Shown piece after piece: positions 7,327 to 14,089 of a stretch of 14,089 nt of DNA. The stretch's first letter is position 1; every line of letters begins with the position of its first letter. A program made the translations under genes and the position numbers. Under the pieces are notes generated by a model. The model did not search any database. It had not been told where the DNA came from and saw only the letters and a program-made list of their open reading frames with translations. The stretch comes from Bacillota bacterium (GTDB lineage: Bacteria; Bacillota; Clostridia; Acetivibrionales; DSM-1351), in contig JAEWST010000143.1 in NCBI GenBank assembly GCA_023398105.1, positions 1 to 14,089 of the forward strand, given 5' to 3'.

Positions 7327-7640
7327 TCTAAGCTGGAAAAATGCGAAGTCTACATTTCCTGCATTCATCGTTCTCTTCGCATAGCAAAAAACTGCGAGCA
7401 GCTTTTTGCGGATTTGTGCGATAAAGCAATGAGCATATACTTTTTCATTACTTAAATAAAATATTCTGAGTTTAATCAGTTATGCTGAGGATTAACTATA
7501 CAGTAAGAGTATTGCATAGCTGGTTATACAATTATTTTAAAGTGTATTATATGCAGTGATTGAGAAAGTGAGTCTTATCTTTGAATTATAAGGAATGCGG
7601 AGTAAACAAGAGGTGTTTCGTCGAAGGAGGAAAGTAAAAA
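7297..7640 (+). other. Long thiH-tenI gap with two hairpins
   Basis: This 344-base gap is much longer than the other gaps in the thi operon (67-121 bases). Its first 30 bases are the end of repeat copy 1. Then come ATGCGAAG (7341-7348) paired with CTTCGCAT (7375-7382), and a tight hairpin GCAAAAA/TTTTTGC with an inner CTGC/GCAG (7384-7409). The second has no T-run after its stem, so it is not a clear terminator. The rest holds no gene. Weak promoter-like strings exist (TTGCAT at 7512-7517; TATTAT at 7545-7550) without good spacing. The likely reading is inserted or decayed DNA between two formerly close genes. Confidence 0.5.
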
Positions 7641-8273
7641 GTGATTATTTGTGTAACTGATAGACTGCATTGTCAAGGAAATTTTCTTGAGAAAATTGAA
7701 CAAATTGCAGAAGCTCTGCCTTATAGCATTATTTTAAGAGAAAAGGATTTACAGCTAAATGAGTATGAAAAGCTGGCAATAGAGGTATCGAGAATATGCC
7801 ATAGCTACAATGTACCCCTTGTAATAAATTCGCATATTAGTATTGCAAAAAAAATAAAGGCTTCTAATATTCAGCTTCCTATGGAAATATTTCTGGAGCA
7901 AAGAGAGGAACTGAGTAATTTCAAAAATATTGGGGTTTCTGTACATTCTGTTGAAGAAGCAAAATTGGTAGAAGGTATGGGTGCAGACTATATAATTGCA
8001 GGGCATATTTTTCCAACAGACTGCAAAAAGGGAGTTCCTCCCCGTGGACTTGATTTTTTGAAGATAATATGCTCAGCAGTTGATATCCCAGTGTTTGCAA
8101 TAGGTGGAATAAATGGCGATAACATTATTGATGTGTTAAATTGCGGAGCAACGGGTATTTGCTTGATGTCTCAGTTGATGAAGTGTGATAATCCAGAAGA
8201 GGCTATAGGCAGTCATCGAAAGCTTTTTGAGTGTTGCAAATGCATTCGTAATTCTGAGCTTGATGTACACTAA
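7641..8273 (+). CDS. tenI: TenI-type thiazole tautomerase (ThiE-like fold)
   Basis: The start is GTG at 7641, preceded by GAAGGAGG (7623-7630), so the non-ATG start is well supported. The 210-residue protein belongs to the ThiE/TenI family of (beta/alpha)8 barrels. The segment GVSVHSVEEA, then GADYIIAGHIFPTDCKKGVPPRG and VFAIGGIN, follows Bacillus subtilis TenI closely from memory, including the histidine at residue 122 (GHIF), which in TenI is the catalytic acid/base. TenI aromatises the ThiG product to the carboxy-thiazole phosphate. ThiE, which couples thiazole and pyrimidine phosphates, usually has HLG and a GPxFxTxTK phosphate loop; here those are replaced by VINSHI and GHIFPTDCK. Database annotation may still call it thiamin phosphate synthase. 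It is the last gene of the thiazole set. Confidence 0.8.
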   Translation: MIICVTDRLHCQGNFLEKIEQIAEALPYSIILREKDLQLNEYEKLAIEVSRICHSYNVPLVINSHISIAKKIKASNIQLPMEIFLEQREELSNFKNIGVSVHSVEEAKLVEGMGADYIIAGHIFPTDCKKGVPPRGLDFLKIICSAVDIPVFAIGGINGDNIIDVLNCGATGICLMSQLMKCDNPEEAIGSHRKLFECCKCIRNSELDVH

Positions 8274-8726
8274 AAAATAATAAAAATTTCTGTATTCGGT
8301 ATTTATAATACTAGTTCCTAGCACTTACTGATACTAGCAACTATTTCGGCAACAAACAATTGGTAATTCTACCTCGTCAATAGATTTTTTATATGCGAAG
8401 TTTGAGTAATTAACTCAAGTTGCCCAGTAGAAAATTGTAGGTGTTGATACTTATCAAATAAAAAATTAAATAATTTCATAAAAATAAGTAGGTTTACTGA
8501 ATAACAAACCATTGATAAAATTGAGCATGGATAGACTTTTCATTGTGAAAGTTGAGTTGATAATCTATATAAAGTGGCTGAATAGTAGCATGTTTCAAAA
8601 TTAAACAAAAGCATCCGACTATTGACATATCGACAATAGCTGGATGCTTTTTATTTATCTTTTCATTTAATAATGCTAACACACCTTGTATTACTAGGCT
8701 TTGAGAAGTATATTCAACTGCGAAGT
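8274..8726. other. Intergenic region between convergent operons
   Basis: No gene was found in this 453-base stretch between tenI and the end of the minus-strand permease gene. It holds a near-palindrome TTGAGTAATTAACTCAA (8402-8418) and the bidirectional terminator at 8607-8651. GTTTCAAAATTAAA at 8592-8605 recurs exactly at 12728-12741 beside repeat copy 3; being A/T-rich, it may be chance. The AT content and lack of any open frame with a ribosome site support non-coding DNA. Confidence 0.6.
8607..8651. terminator. Bidirectional terminator between tenI and the ABC permease gene
   Basis: AAAAGCATCC (8607-8616) pairs with GGATGCTTTT (8642-8651), and CTATTG (8619-8624) with CAATAG (8634-8639), separated by one G-U pair and one mismatch; the loop is nine bases. 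A T-rich tail (TTTTTATTTAT) follows on the plus strand and TTTTGTTTAATTTTG on the minus strand. The position between two convergent genes fits termination of both. Confidence 0.85.
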
Positions 8727-10112
8727 TTATTCGGTTTTAATTGCTTCCAACGCACTGAGTTTCATAGCCCTTCTTGCGGGTGAAAAACCTGAAACGAGTC
8801 CAATTAAGATAGCAAAAGCAATGGAAAGAAGTGCCAGCCAAGGAGGTATTGAGGATAGCCTGCTTTCGGGACCTCCCATACCCATACCCATTCCCATACT
8901 GAGCATGCCCCCATTTTCGGAATTCATAAAACTCCTTCCGACGGTGTTTATAGCGAAGGAAGCAAGATAACTAAAAATAACACCGATACAGCCTCCCAAT
9001 AAGCCTATGATACCAGCTTCTAGTAGAAACAACTGTCTTATATTTCCCATTTTGCAGCCAAGAACCTTCATTACGCCTATTTCACGAGTTCTTTCATAGA
9101 TAGACATTATCATTGTATTAGTTATGCCAAGAGCTGAAATAATGAGGGATATAGCACCAATGGCTCCAAGCACTAATTGAATGGTCTGAGACTGCTTCTG
9201 CATGGATTTTCGCATATCTGCAAGGCTGTTGGTCCCATAGCCCATGTCATCAATTGCTGACTGAATTCGGTCAACGTCTTTGATTTTATCCACCATTACC
9301 ATGAGGCGCTCAAAACCCTTAGTGTTACTGCTGAAACCAAAAACCTGGTTCTGACTACCTTGAGCTTTGGTAGCATCCTTCATAAGCTTTTGAAGATTGA
9401 GATAATCCATGAATACATAATCATCCTTCTGCCAATCATTAGTCGCATTTAAAATTCCTACACCCTTTATTTTATAGAGTTTAGGAGCTTTTTCAGAAGT
9501 GTCAGATCCACCTGCACCCTGCTGTTGCCGTTTTTCACCGTAACTCATGTCAAAGGTTGCCTCGATTTTATCGGTCAATATATCAACAGCAGGTGTTCCA
9601 TTTACTGAACCATATCGGCTTTTTGGATTGAAAAAATAATGAGGGATATTACAGCCTACTACTATTTTGTTAGAATCGCCTTCCTGAAGCAAACGACCTT
9701 GAGCAATAGGGTAATCAAAATTTGGCATTGATTTTATATCAATTCCCATAACCTGAACATACGCCATGTACTTACCTGATATAAGCTTCATGCTTCCTTC
9801 AATAATTGGAGTTACTCCCCGAATACCTTCAATTTTACTTATTTTTGCAATGGCTGCATCATCAAGAACTATTTCCTTTGGTGCACCGCTAGAGTTATCT
9901 GGATTATTTCTGTACTTGGTAACATTAATTATATTAAGGTTACCCATTTGCTTTAATTGGGCTTCAAAACTCTCATTCATACCTATTCCCAAAGAAACCA
10001 TAACAACAATGGCTGCAGTTCCTATGACAACACCAAGCACAGTTAGAATTGTTCTTGTTTTTCTTCTGAAGAGATTCTTTAAACCCATTAAAAATATATC
10101 AAAGTTCCTCAT
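8727..10112 (-). CDS. MacB/FtsX-family ABC transporter permease
   Basis: The 461-residue protein has the MacB-type layout: a first membrane helix at about 22-45 (TVLGVVIGTAAIVVMVSLGIG), a large extracytoplasmic domain (about 46-305), then three helices at about 312-337, 362-390 and 424-446. The conserved IYERTREIGVMKVLG after helix 2 and SGFSPARRAMKLSALEAIK at the end mark the FtsX-like permease domain that couples to its ATPase. These systems act as mechanotransducers on extracytoplasmic substrates and do not form a classical channel. The ATG at 10112 lies inside the preceding gene, whose TGA ends at 10099, a 14-base overlap suggesting translational coupling. A Met-Gly run (MGMGMGMGG, about 406-414) sits just outside helix 4. 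The partner ATPase is at 12867-13589. The substrate is unknown. Confidence 0.88.
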   Translation of the reverse strand: MRNFDIFLMGLKNLFRRKTRTILTVLGVVIGTAAIVVMVSLGIGMNESFEAQLKQMGNLNIINVTKYRNNPDNSSGAPKEIVLDDAAIAKISKIEGIRGVTPIIEGSMKLISGKYMAYVQVMGIDIKSMPNFDYPIAQGRLLQEGDSNKIVVGCNIPHYFFNPKSRYGSVNGTPAVDILTDKIEATFDMSYGEKRQQQGAGGSDTSEKAPKLYKIKGVGILNATNDWQKDDYVFMDYLNLQKLMKDATKAQGSQNQVFGFSSNTKGFERLMVMVDKIKDVDRIQSAIDDMGYGTNSLADMRKSMQKQSQTIQLVLGAIGAISLIISALGITNTMIMSIYERTREIGVMKVLGCKMGNIRQLFLLEAGIIGLLGGCIGVIFSYLASFAINTVGRSFMNSENGGMLSMGMGMGMGGPESRLSSIPPWLALLSIAFAILIGLVSGFSPARRAMKLSALEAIKTE

Positions 10113-12498
10113 CTATCATGAATTCCTTTCTTGCTTTTATTTTCTTACGAATAACCAATACAGTAATGAGTGTTATTACAACAAGAATTGCTCCTCCTGC
10201 GATATAAGCCCATATTGGAAGCTTTTTTTCTGTTTCCTGAGGAGGGATCATTCCTTCGACATCATGAGGAGGTTCTACAGGCATTTCTAAGGCGTTAAAA
10301 GCTATCTCTTTTTTTACCTCCTGTTTTTTTCCATCTGCATCTTCATAGGAGAAAACAAGAAACCCTTGTACAGGACCTGCCGCTTCGGGAGTAACTGCAC
10401 CATCAAAAGAATCTGTTTTTCCAGGTTCAAAATTACCTACATAATAGCTTGTTCCTTCAACTCTAAAATTGCCTTCAAGCTTTACAAGCAAATTGTACAA
10501 TGTAGATTTGCCCATATTATAGAAACTTACATTAATTGGTAGCGGAGAACCTAAATAGGCTTCTGGAGGGAAGCTGAGATCTCCTACCACCAAACGTGGT
10601 GTCTGAAGAAGTGGAATTCCTACAACATCCTTAGTTGTATAAGGGTTTCCTTTTTCATCCTCATACTCATAATTTATGCTAATCATATACTGCTTGGGAG
10701 CAGCATCTGATTTAGACGAGAAGCTGACTTGTTTTTGAACACTGCCTTTTGGAGCGATGCTGTCAATGTAAAAAGAGTTTGAATTAACGGTTGAAAAGGT
10801 ACCGTCATCGGAACTAAGGGTTACTTTTACGTTGCCGATGGTGGATGACTTACTGGTATTCAATATTGATAGATTCAGCATAAAGGGCTGTCCTGCATTA
10901 ATGATTTCTGGATTAACACTGTACTTGTCAATAATGAGTCTAGGGACAGACTTACCAGTTGTATTTTCTACATTCAGTCCTACATACTGCATGATTGTCT
11001 GTTTGGTCACATTGCCGTCAACAGGAGCATCATATTCAACATTCAGTGATACAGCATAATTCTTTGTTGTCGCTTCATCTGAAACGTAAAGCTGAAATTG
11101 AACATTCTTTGACTCGCCTTTTTTAAGTAGCGGAATTATAATTGTATTTTGGGTTCTTGGTATCAGTTCCTTGTCGGCCGATACCGTCACTTTTACATTA
11201 CGAGCGTCAGATGAACCTGTATTTGCTACATCAAAAGACACTGCCGCACTATCACCAGGTGCAAGAGTGGTTTCTTGTGATACAATATTCTTTAGCTCTA
11301 CATTGGTATGTGAATTCTCCGATACCACGCTATAAAAAAATTCTATTTCATCGGAATATACTAAGCCAGAATTATCTGAATAATCAACTTTTACTTTTAA
11401 GCTGTTTACCCCTGTTTCAATTTTGGAGGAAGCAAACAAATTAAATGAAAATATGGCCGATTTGCCAGAATATATTATTGCTTGATTTTTTTTGTTTGTA
11501 TTGCCGATAATACTTGCTCCGTCATTTTTTAATCCAAGTAACGTGACTGTTACATTTTTTGCAGATAGGGCACCGTTGTTTTCCAAGGCTACATCTAGCT
11601 TGAAATCCTTTCCAGGAAGTACAGGTGAAGGATTGGTTGAGACTGTTTTTAAATCTAGCCTTGGAAGTTGACTGCCTTCAATGGTCTTTAAATAACCGGT
11701 TTCTGTATTGCTGAAATAATCTCCTGAAGCATTATAGTACTGGAGGTTAAATTTTATAGGATAGGTTTTAGGCGCTCCACCAGATGATATTTTGAAGGTG
11801 AATTTAACACTTTTGGTTTCCTTTGGCTGCAGAGCATCCAGCGTCTGAGATAGATTCATTGCTTCAATGGTAATTGGAGCAGAGTCGTCAAATACTGGAG
11901 AAATTACAATGTTTCTTGCATAGTATATACTAGTATTTTTCAGCGGAAGAGTATAGGTGATTTCAGCACCAGCTTGTCCAGACGGAATGGCTGAATTCTC
12001 TACTATTTGGATTTTAGGTGCATTTTTTGTAGTGTCGTCTGGGGTAGAAGGAGTTTTAGGAGTGTCAGCACCATCAGGAATAGCCTCAGAGATAGTGACA
12101 AAATCTGTTTGGAAATATGTCCCTGACGGTGTGGTATATTTTATAGTAACCTGAAGCTTATTTGAACCACCGTTATAATTATAATCGCAAGCATCAGTCA
12201 TAACTGTAGTCTCGTTGATAACTTCATCTACAGGTATATAGGAATCGGAATCGTAATTCTTCATTGAGAAGGAAGAACCACTGTCAATTGATATATATAT
12301 ATTCGAAATATCGGCTTTATGTGCTACTCTAAGAAACATCATGAATTCATCACCTGATCTAATGGTTGCCTTATTAGCACTATAACCTACAAGATCTACA
12401 TCTTGTGCAGCAGTTACTGGTGATGCTACCATAAAAAGTTGTAATAATAGAATTAAACAGATTAAACTTATTGCTGTGATTTTTTTTAATGCGTTCAT
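10099..12498 (-). CDS. Membrane-anchored surface protein of tandem CARDB/Ig-like repeats
   Basis: The ATG at 12498 has GGAGG nine bases upstream (12508-12512 in plus coordinates). The 799-residue protein starts with a signal peptide (MNALKK, then a hydrophobic core to about residue 30, SPVTAA). The body is five or six beta-sandwich repeats of about 110-120 residues, each opening with a variant of PRLxxxxxSxxPxxxxxGxxFxLxxxxxNxGxxxAxNVxVxL. This is typical of CARDB/NEW3 domains (S-layer-related proteins, COG1361 type). A membrane helix at about 768-790 (IWAYIAGGAILVVITLITVLVI) is followed by a basic cytoplasmic tail (RKKIKARKE). The long extracellular rod is thus held in the membrane beside the permease encoded next. 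Such proteins often sit with MacB-like ATPase/permease pairs; it may bind or present the substrate. There is no enzyme motif. Confidence 0.82.
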   Translation of the reverse strand: MNALKKITAISLICLILLLQLFMVASPVTAAQDVDLVGYSANKATIRSGDEFMMFLRVAHKADISNIYISIDSGSSFSMKNYDSDSYIPVDEVINETTVMTDACDYNYNGGSNKLQVTIKYTTPSGTYFQTDFVTISEAIPDGADTPKTPSTPDDTTKNAPKIQIVENSAIPSGQAGAEITYTLPLKNTSIYYARNIVISPVFDDSAPITIEAMNLSQTLDALQPKETKSVKFTFKISSGGAPKTYPIKFNLQYYNASGDYFSNTETGYLKTIEGSQLPRLDLKTVSTNPSPVLPGKDFKLDVALENNGALSAKNVTVTLLGLKNDGASIIGNTNKKNQAIIYSGKSAIFSFNLFASSKIETGVNSLKVKVDYSDNSGLVYSDEIEFFYSVVSENSHTNVELKNIVSQETTLAPGDSAAVSFDVANTGSSDARNVKVTVSADKELIPRTQNTIIIPLLKKGESKNVQFQLYVSDEATTKNYAVSLNVEYDAPVDGNVTKQTIMQYVGLNVENTTGKSVPRLIIDKYSVNPEIINAGQPFMLNLSILNTSKSSTIGNVKVTLSSDDGTFSTVNSNSFYIDSIAPKGSVQKQVSFSSKSDAAPKQYMISINYEYEDEKGNPYTTKDVVGIPLLQTPRLVVGDLSFPPEAYLGSPLPINVSFYNMGKSTLYNLLVKLEGNFRVEGTSYYVGNFEPGKTDSFDGAVTPEAAGPVQGFLVFSYEDADGKKQEVKKEIAFNALEMPVEPPHDVEGMIPPQETEKKLPIWAYIAGGAILVVITLITVLVIRKKIKARKEFMIDEEL

Positions 12499-12866
12499 AT
12501 GTATTTACCTCCAAGCCTCACTGGACTGTTATAATAATTTTATATTGCATTTGTTAATAAAACTAATTATAACGCCTAGATTAAAATGAAAATTTTCGAT
12601 TGTAGAAAAATTTCATTACATCAGCGGCGTTTAAGCGTCGCAAGAGATATTCTCACCGCCAGAAAACCAAAGCAGTACCCGACACTTATAAAAATGGGGA
12701 TATTTTCTTGCCTCGTTATAATACCTAGTTTCAAAATTAAATTTTTCGATTGTAGAAAAATTTAATTACATCAGCGGTATTTCAACGGGGCTTGAGATAT
12801 TCTCACCGTCATAAAACCAAAGCGATACCCGCCACTTATAGAAGTGGAGGATATTTTCTTGCCTCG
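12499..12866. other. Gap inside the ABC operon, filled by two repeat copies
   Basis: This 368-base gap separates the ATPase gene from the surface-protein gene, though both are read leftwards. It is nearly filled by repeat copies 2 and 3. A TATAAT-like box on the minus strand (ATTATA in the plus strand near 12567-12572) could start transcription of the downstream genes, but no good -35 box lies at 17 bases. No gene was found here. Confidence 0.5.
12589..12720 (+). repeat. Dispersed structured repeat, copy 2
   Basis: This copy begins with an A/T-rich hairpin, AAAATTTTC (12589-12597) and GAAAAATTT (12605-12613) around GATTGTA, one mismatch in nine. It then runs through ATTACATCAGCGG, GAGATATTCTCACCG, AAACCAAAGC and CACTTATA to ATTTTCTTGCCTCGTTATA. 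GCAAGAGATAT (12640-12650) can pair with ATATTTTCTTGC in place of the outer part of the closing stem. The CACTT hairpin is weakened (CACTT against AAATG), so this is the most decayed copy. Confidence 0.8.
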
Positions 12867-12871
12867 TTATA
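12739..12871 (+). repeat. Dispersed structured repeat, copy 3
   Basis: This copy lies 150-151 bases from copy 2 in the same direction. The left hairpin is perfect: AAATTTTTC (12739-12747) and GAAAAATTT (12755-12763) around GATTGTA. AACGGGGC (12784-12791) pairs with GCCTCGTT (12861-12868) with one G-U, and CCACTTATAGAAGTGG is intact. The inner TCACCG/CGGTGA stem of copy 1 is broken here, but GAGA-TAT-TCTC, present in all copies, can form a small hairpin in its place. The last bases form the stop codon of the ABC ATPase gene on the other strand. Confidence 0.8.
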
Positions 12872-13589
12872 TTATTTTTTCCGCCACTCCATTAGACGAC
12901 GGGGTTTGAATTACTACTTTCTCAATGTTTCCATCGAGAATATGAATTACTTTATCTGCATAATTTGCAATGCTAATATCATGTGTAACTATTATCAATG
13001 TTTGAGAGTTCTTTCTTGCCATCTCTGTAATGAGATTCATAACATCAATGGTTGTTTTCGAATCGAGATTTCCAGTGGGTTCATCTGCAAAAATAATTTG
13101 AGGATTTCCCACGAAGGCTCTGGCAATACCCACTCTTTGCTGCTGTCCGCCACTCATCTGGGACGGCTTTCTGTTGTTGTGGGAGGTTAGGCCAACGGCA
13201 TGTAGCATTTGCTGAGCTTTTTTATCTCTTAGTCTGCGGGGTATGCCTTTGAAAGCTAAAGGCAATCCAACATTTTCCAAAGATGTCAAACCTGGCAGCA
13301 GATTATAGGACTGAAAAACAAAGCCAATGTATTTTTGGCGGAACAAAACAAGCCTCTGCTCATTAAGTTTTTCGATATGTATATCTTTAATAATTATTTC
13401 TCCTCTAGACGGTTTTTCAAGACCAGCCAAAAGGTTCAAAAGAGTGGATTTGCCTGAGCCTGAAGTTCCTAGAAGGCAACATATCTCACCCTTTTCGATA
13501 GTAAGGTCGATATTTTGCAGAGCAACAACTTTTTCGTTGCCTACTCTGTATACCTTTCTTACTCCTTTAAGTTCAATCAAACTACCCAA
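12867..13589 (-). CDS. ABC transporter ATPase, MacB/LolD type
   Basis: The start is TTG at 13589, fixed by AAGGAGG (13598-13604 in plus coordinates) eight bases upstream. The 240-residue protein contains Walker A GTSGSGKST (41-49), the Q-loop glutamine in VFQSYN (Q93), the ABC signature MSGGQQQRV (145-153), Walker B IIFADEP with catalytic E170, the D-loop GNLDS and the switch histidine H203 (VTHD). The close match to LolD/MacB/FtsE nucleotide-binding subunits and the MacB-like permease at 8727-10112 make them one transporter that uses ATP hydrolysis to move or pull on an extracytoplasmic substrate. The stop codon TAA (12867-12869) lies inside repeat copy 3, so the last residues (about EKII) may have been changed when the repeat arrived. 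Confidence 0.92.
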   Translation of the reverse strand: MGSLIELKGVRKVYRVGNEKVVALQNIDLTIEKGEICCLLGTSGSGKSTLLNLLAGLEKPSRGEIIIKDIHIEKLNEQRLVLFRQKYIGFVFQSYNLLPGLTSLENVGLPLAFKGIPRRLRDKKAQQMLHAVGLTSHNNRKPSQMSGGQQQRVGIARAFVGNPQIIFADEPTGNLDSKTTIDVMNLITEMARKNSQTLIIVTHDISIANYADKVIHILDGNIEKVVIQTPSSNGVAEKII

Positions 13590-13605
13590 ATATTCAACCT
13601 CCTTA

Positions 13606-13968
13606 AAAAGTATAACTGAGAATTAGACGAAATTTATTTAATATGGTTCCGATAAAAACAATAAAATTTCCATAGTTTATTATATAACTTTTAACGATTT
13701 TAAAGGTAACAAAAATGTAACTATTTTCAAGTTTTTCGTTCATAAACTGAAATATCAAAAAATTATAAATTGTTCAACACCTTAAAATAAATCTTATAAT
13801 TTGAATAAGATAATTATCATTTATTTTATTAAGAACTCGATAAGTTATTGAGATTAATAGAGGGGCAATTTTACATATATGTTTAATATTATTATAGGAA
13901 AAATGTTAATGCTATTTACAAAACTCGCCAATTAATTTAGTATATTATATATAGAATTATTAAATAAA
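13606..13968. other. AT-rich intergenic region upstream of the ABC operon
   Basis: No gene was found in these 363 bases. A minus-strand TATAAT (ATTATA at 13679-13684) lies about 90 bases before the ATPase start and is a possible -10 box, without a good -35. AGGTAA (13704-13709) and ATGTAA (13715-13720), read on the minus strand as TTACAT and TTACCT with an 11-base period, sit just upstream of it. A 10-bp palindrome GATAATTATC lies at 13809-13818. Confidence 0.4.
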
Positions 13969-14089
13969 TCAACTTTCGCAGTTTAAAAACACTAGCTTTC
14001 CCTTGATATGATTGGGTAAGCAGCTTACAAAGTAGTCTATAAATTCATTTAGAGTCTCTTTTGTAAGGAATAGTTTTTCCTGCAAAGCT
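13969..14089 (-). CDS. Possible 3' end of an unidentified minus-strand gene (cut by window edge)
   Basis: Read leftwards from 14088, 39 sense codons (starting ALQEKLFLTKETLNEF, with YFVSCLPNHIKGKL and ending NCES) precede TGA at 13969-13971. The composition looks protein-like, with charged and hydrophobic residues mixed. The stretch is short enough to be open by chance in AT-rich DNA. The family was not recognised. No terminator hairpin is seen after the stop. Confidence 0.35.
   Translation of the reverse strand, partial: ALQEKLFLTKETLNEFIDYFVSCLPNHIKGKLVFLNCES

Noticed and set aside
8701..8970. Plus-strand open frame of 89 codons
   Set aside because: It is antisense to the permease C-terminus. 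Its proline- and isoleucine-rich run is the reverse reading of the Met-Gly repeat.
9766..10290. Plus-strand open frame of 174 codons over the permease/surface-protein junction
   Set aside because: It lies antisense to two well-supported overlapping genes, has no ribosome site and resembles no family.
7220..12871. CRISPR array
   Set aside because: There are only three copies, of 107-133 bases, with diverged sequence, one of them 5 kb away, and no regular spacers. This is a dispersed repeat, not an array.
12589..12871. Complete insertion sequence or group II intron
   Set aside because: No transposase or reverse transcriptase frame lies in or near the repeats, and no domain V-like AGCCGTATG motif is visible. 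Any mobile origin would be non-autonomous.
13809..13818. Fur box GATAATTATC
   Set aside because: It is a perfect 10-bp palindrome, but the 7-1-7 or 19-bp spacing of Fur sites is not met, and such palindromes are common in AT-rich DNA.

Overview
The window is AT-rich DNA from a low-GC, probably anaerobic member of the Bacillota, most likely class Clostridia. The evidence is strong AGGAGG ribosome binding sites, TTG and GTG starts, a ThiH-type (oxygen-sensitive radical SAM) thiazole pathway in place of ThiO, and a fused ThiS-like/ThiF protein as in clostridial thi operons. The genus cannot be fixed from the sequence; a Ruminiclostridium-like organism is a guess.

Layout, left to right. (1) Positions 1-1325: the 3' part of a plus-strand gene for a large modular RTX-type (haemolysin-type calcium-binding repeat) protein. 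(2) 1326-1622: an intergenic region with an 11-bp inverted repeat, a 14-bp direct repeat and candidate promoters. (3) 1623-3801: a two-gene unit for an NfeD-like membrane protein with a histidine-rich loop and a flotillin, the YuaF/FloT pairing that organises membrane microdomains. It is closed by a strong two-tier hairpin terminator at 3869-3921. (4) 4019-8273: thiS-thiF-thiG-thiH-tenI, which makes and aromatises the thiazole half of thiamin. No pyrimidine-branch or kinase genes and no recognisable TPP riboswitch are present. (5) 8607-8651: a bidirectional terminator separating the convergent units. (6) 8727-13589, minus strand: an ABC export unit read as ATPase, then a large surface protein of tandem CARDB/Ig-like repeats with a membrane anchor, then a MacB/FtsX-type permease. 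(7) 13590-14089: a quiet AT-rich stretch, then probably the 3' end of another minus-strand gene cut by the window edge.

The most interesting signal is a dispersed repeat of about 107-133 bp in three copies (7220-7326, 12589-12720, 12739-12871). It has conserved blocks and a fold drawn as a long closing stem around one or two inner hairpins. Differences among copies partly keep the closing stem through G-U pairs, which hints at a structured RNA or a hairpin-ended non-autonomous mobile element. Copy 1 lies over the end of thiH and encodes its last 25 residues and stop codon. Copy 3 supplies the stop codon of the ABC ATPase gene. Copies 2 and 3 lie in tandem in the ABC operon between the ATPase and surface-protein genes. 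No transposase is encoded in the window, so any mobility would depend on an element elsewhere.
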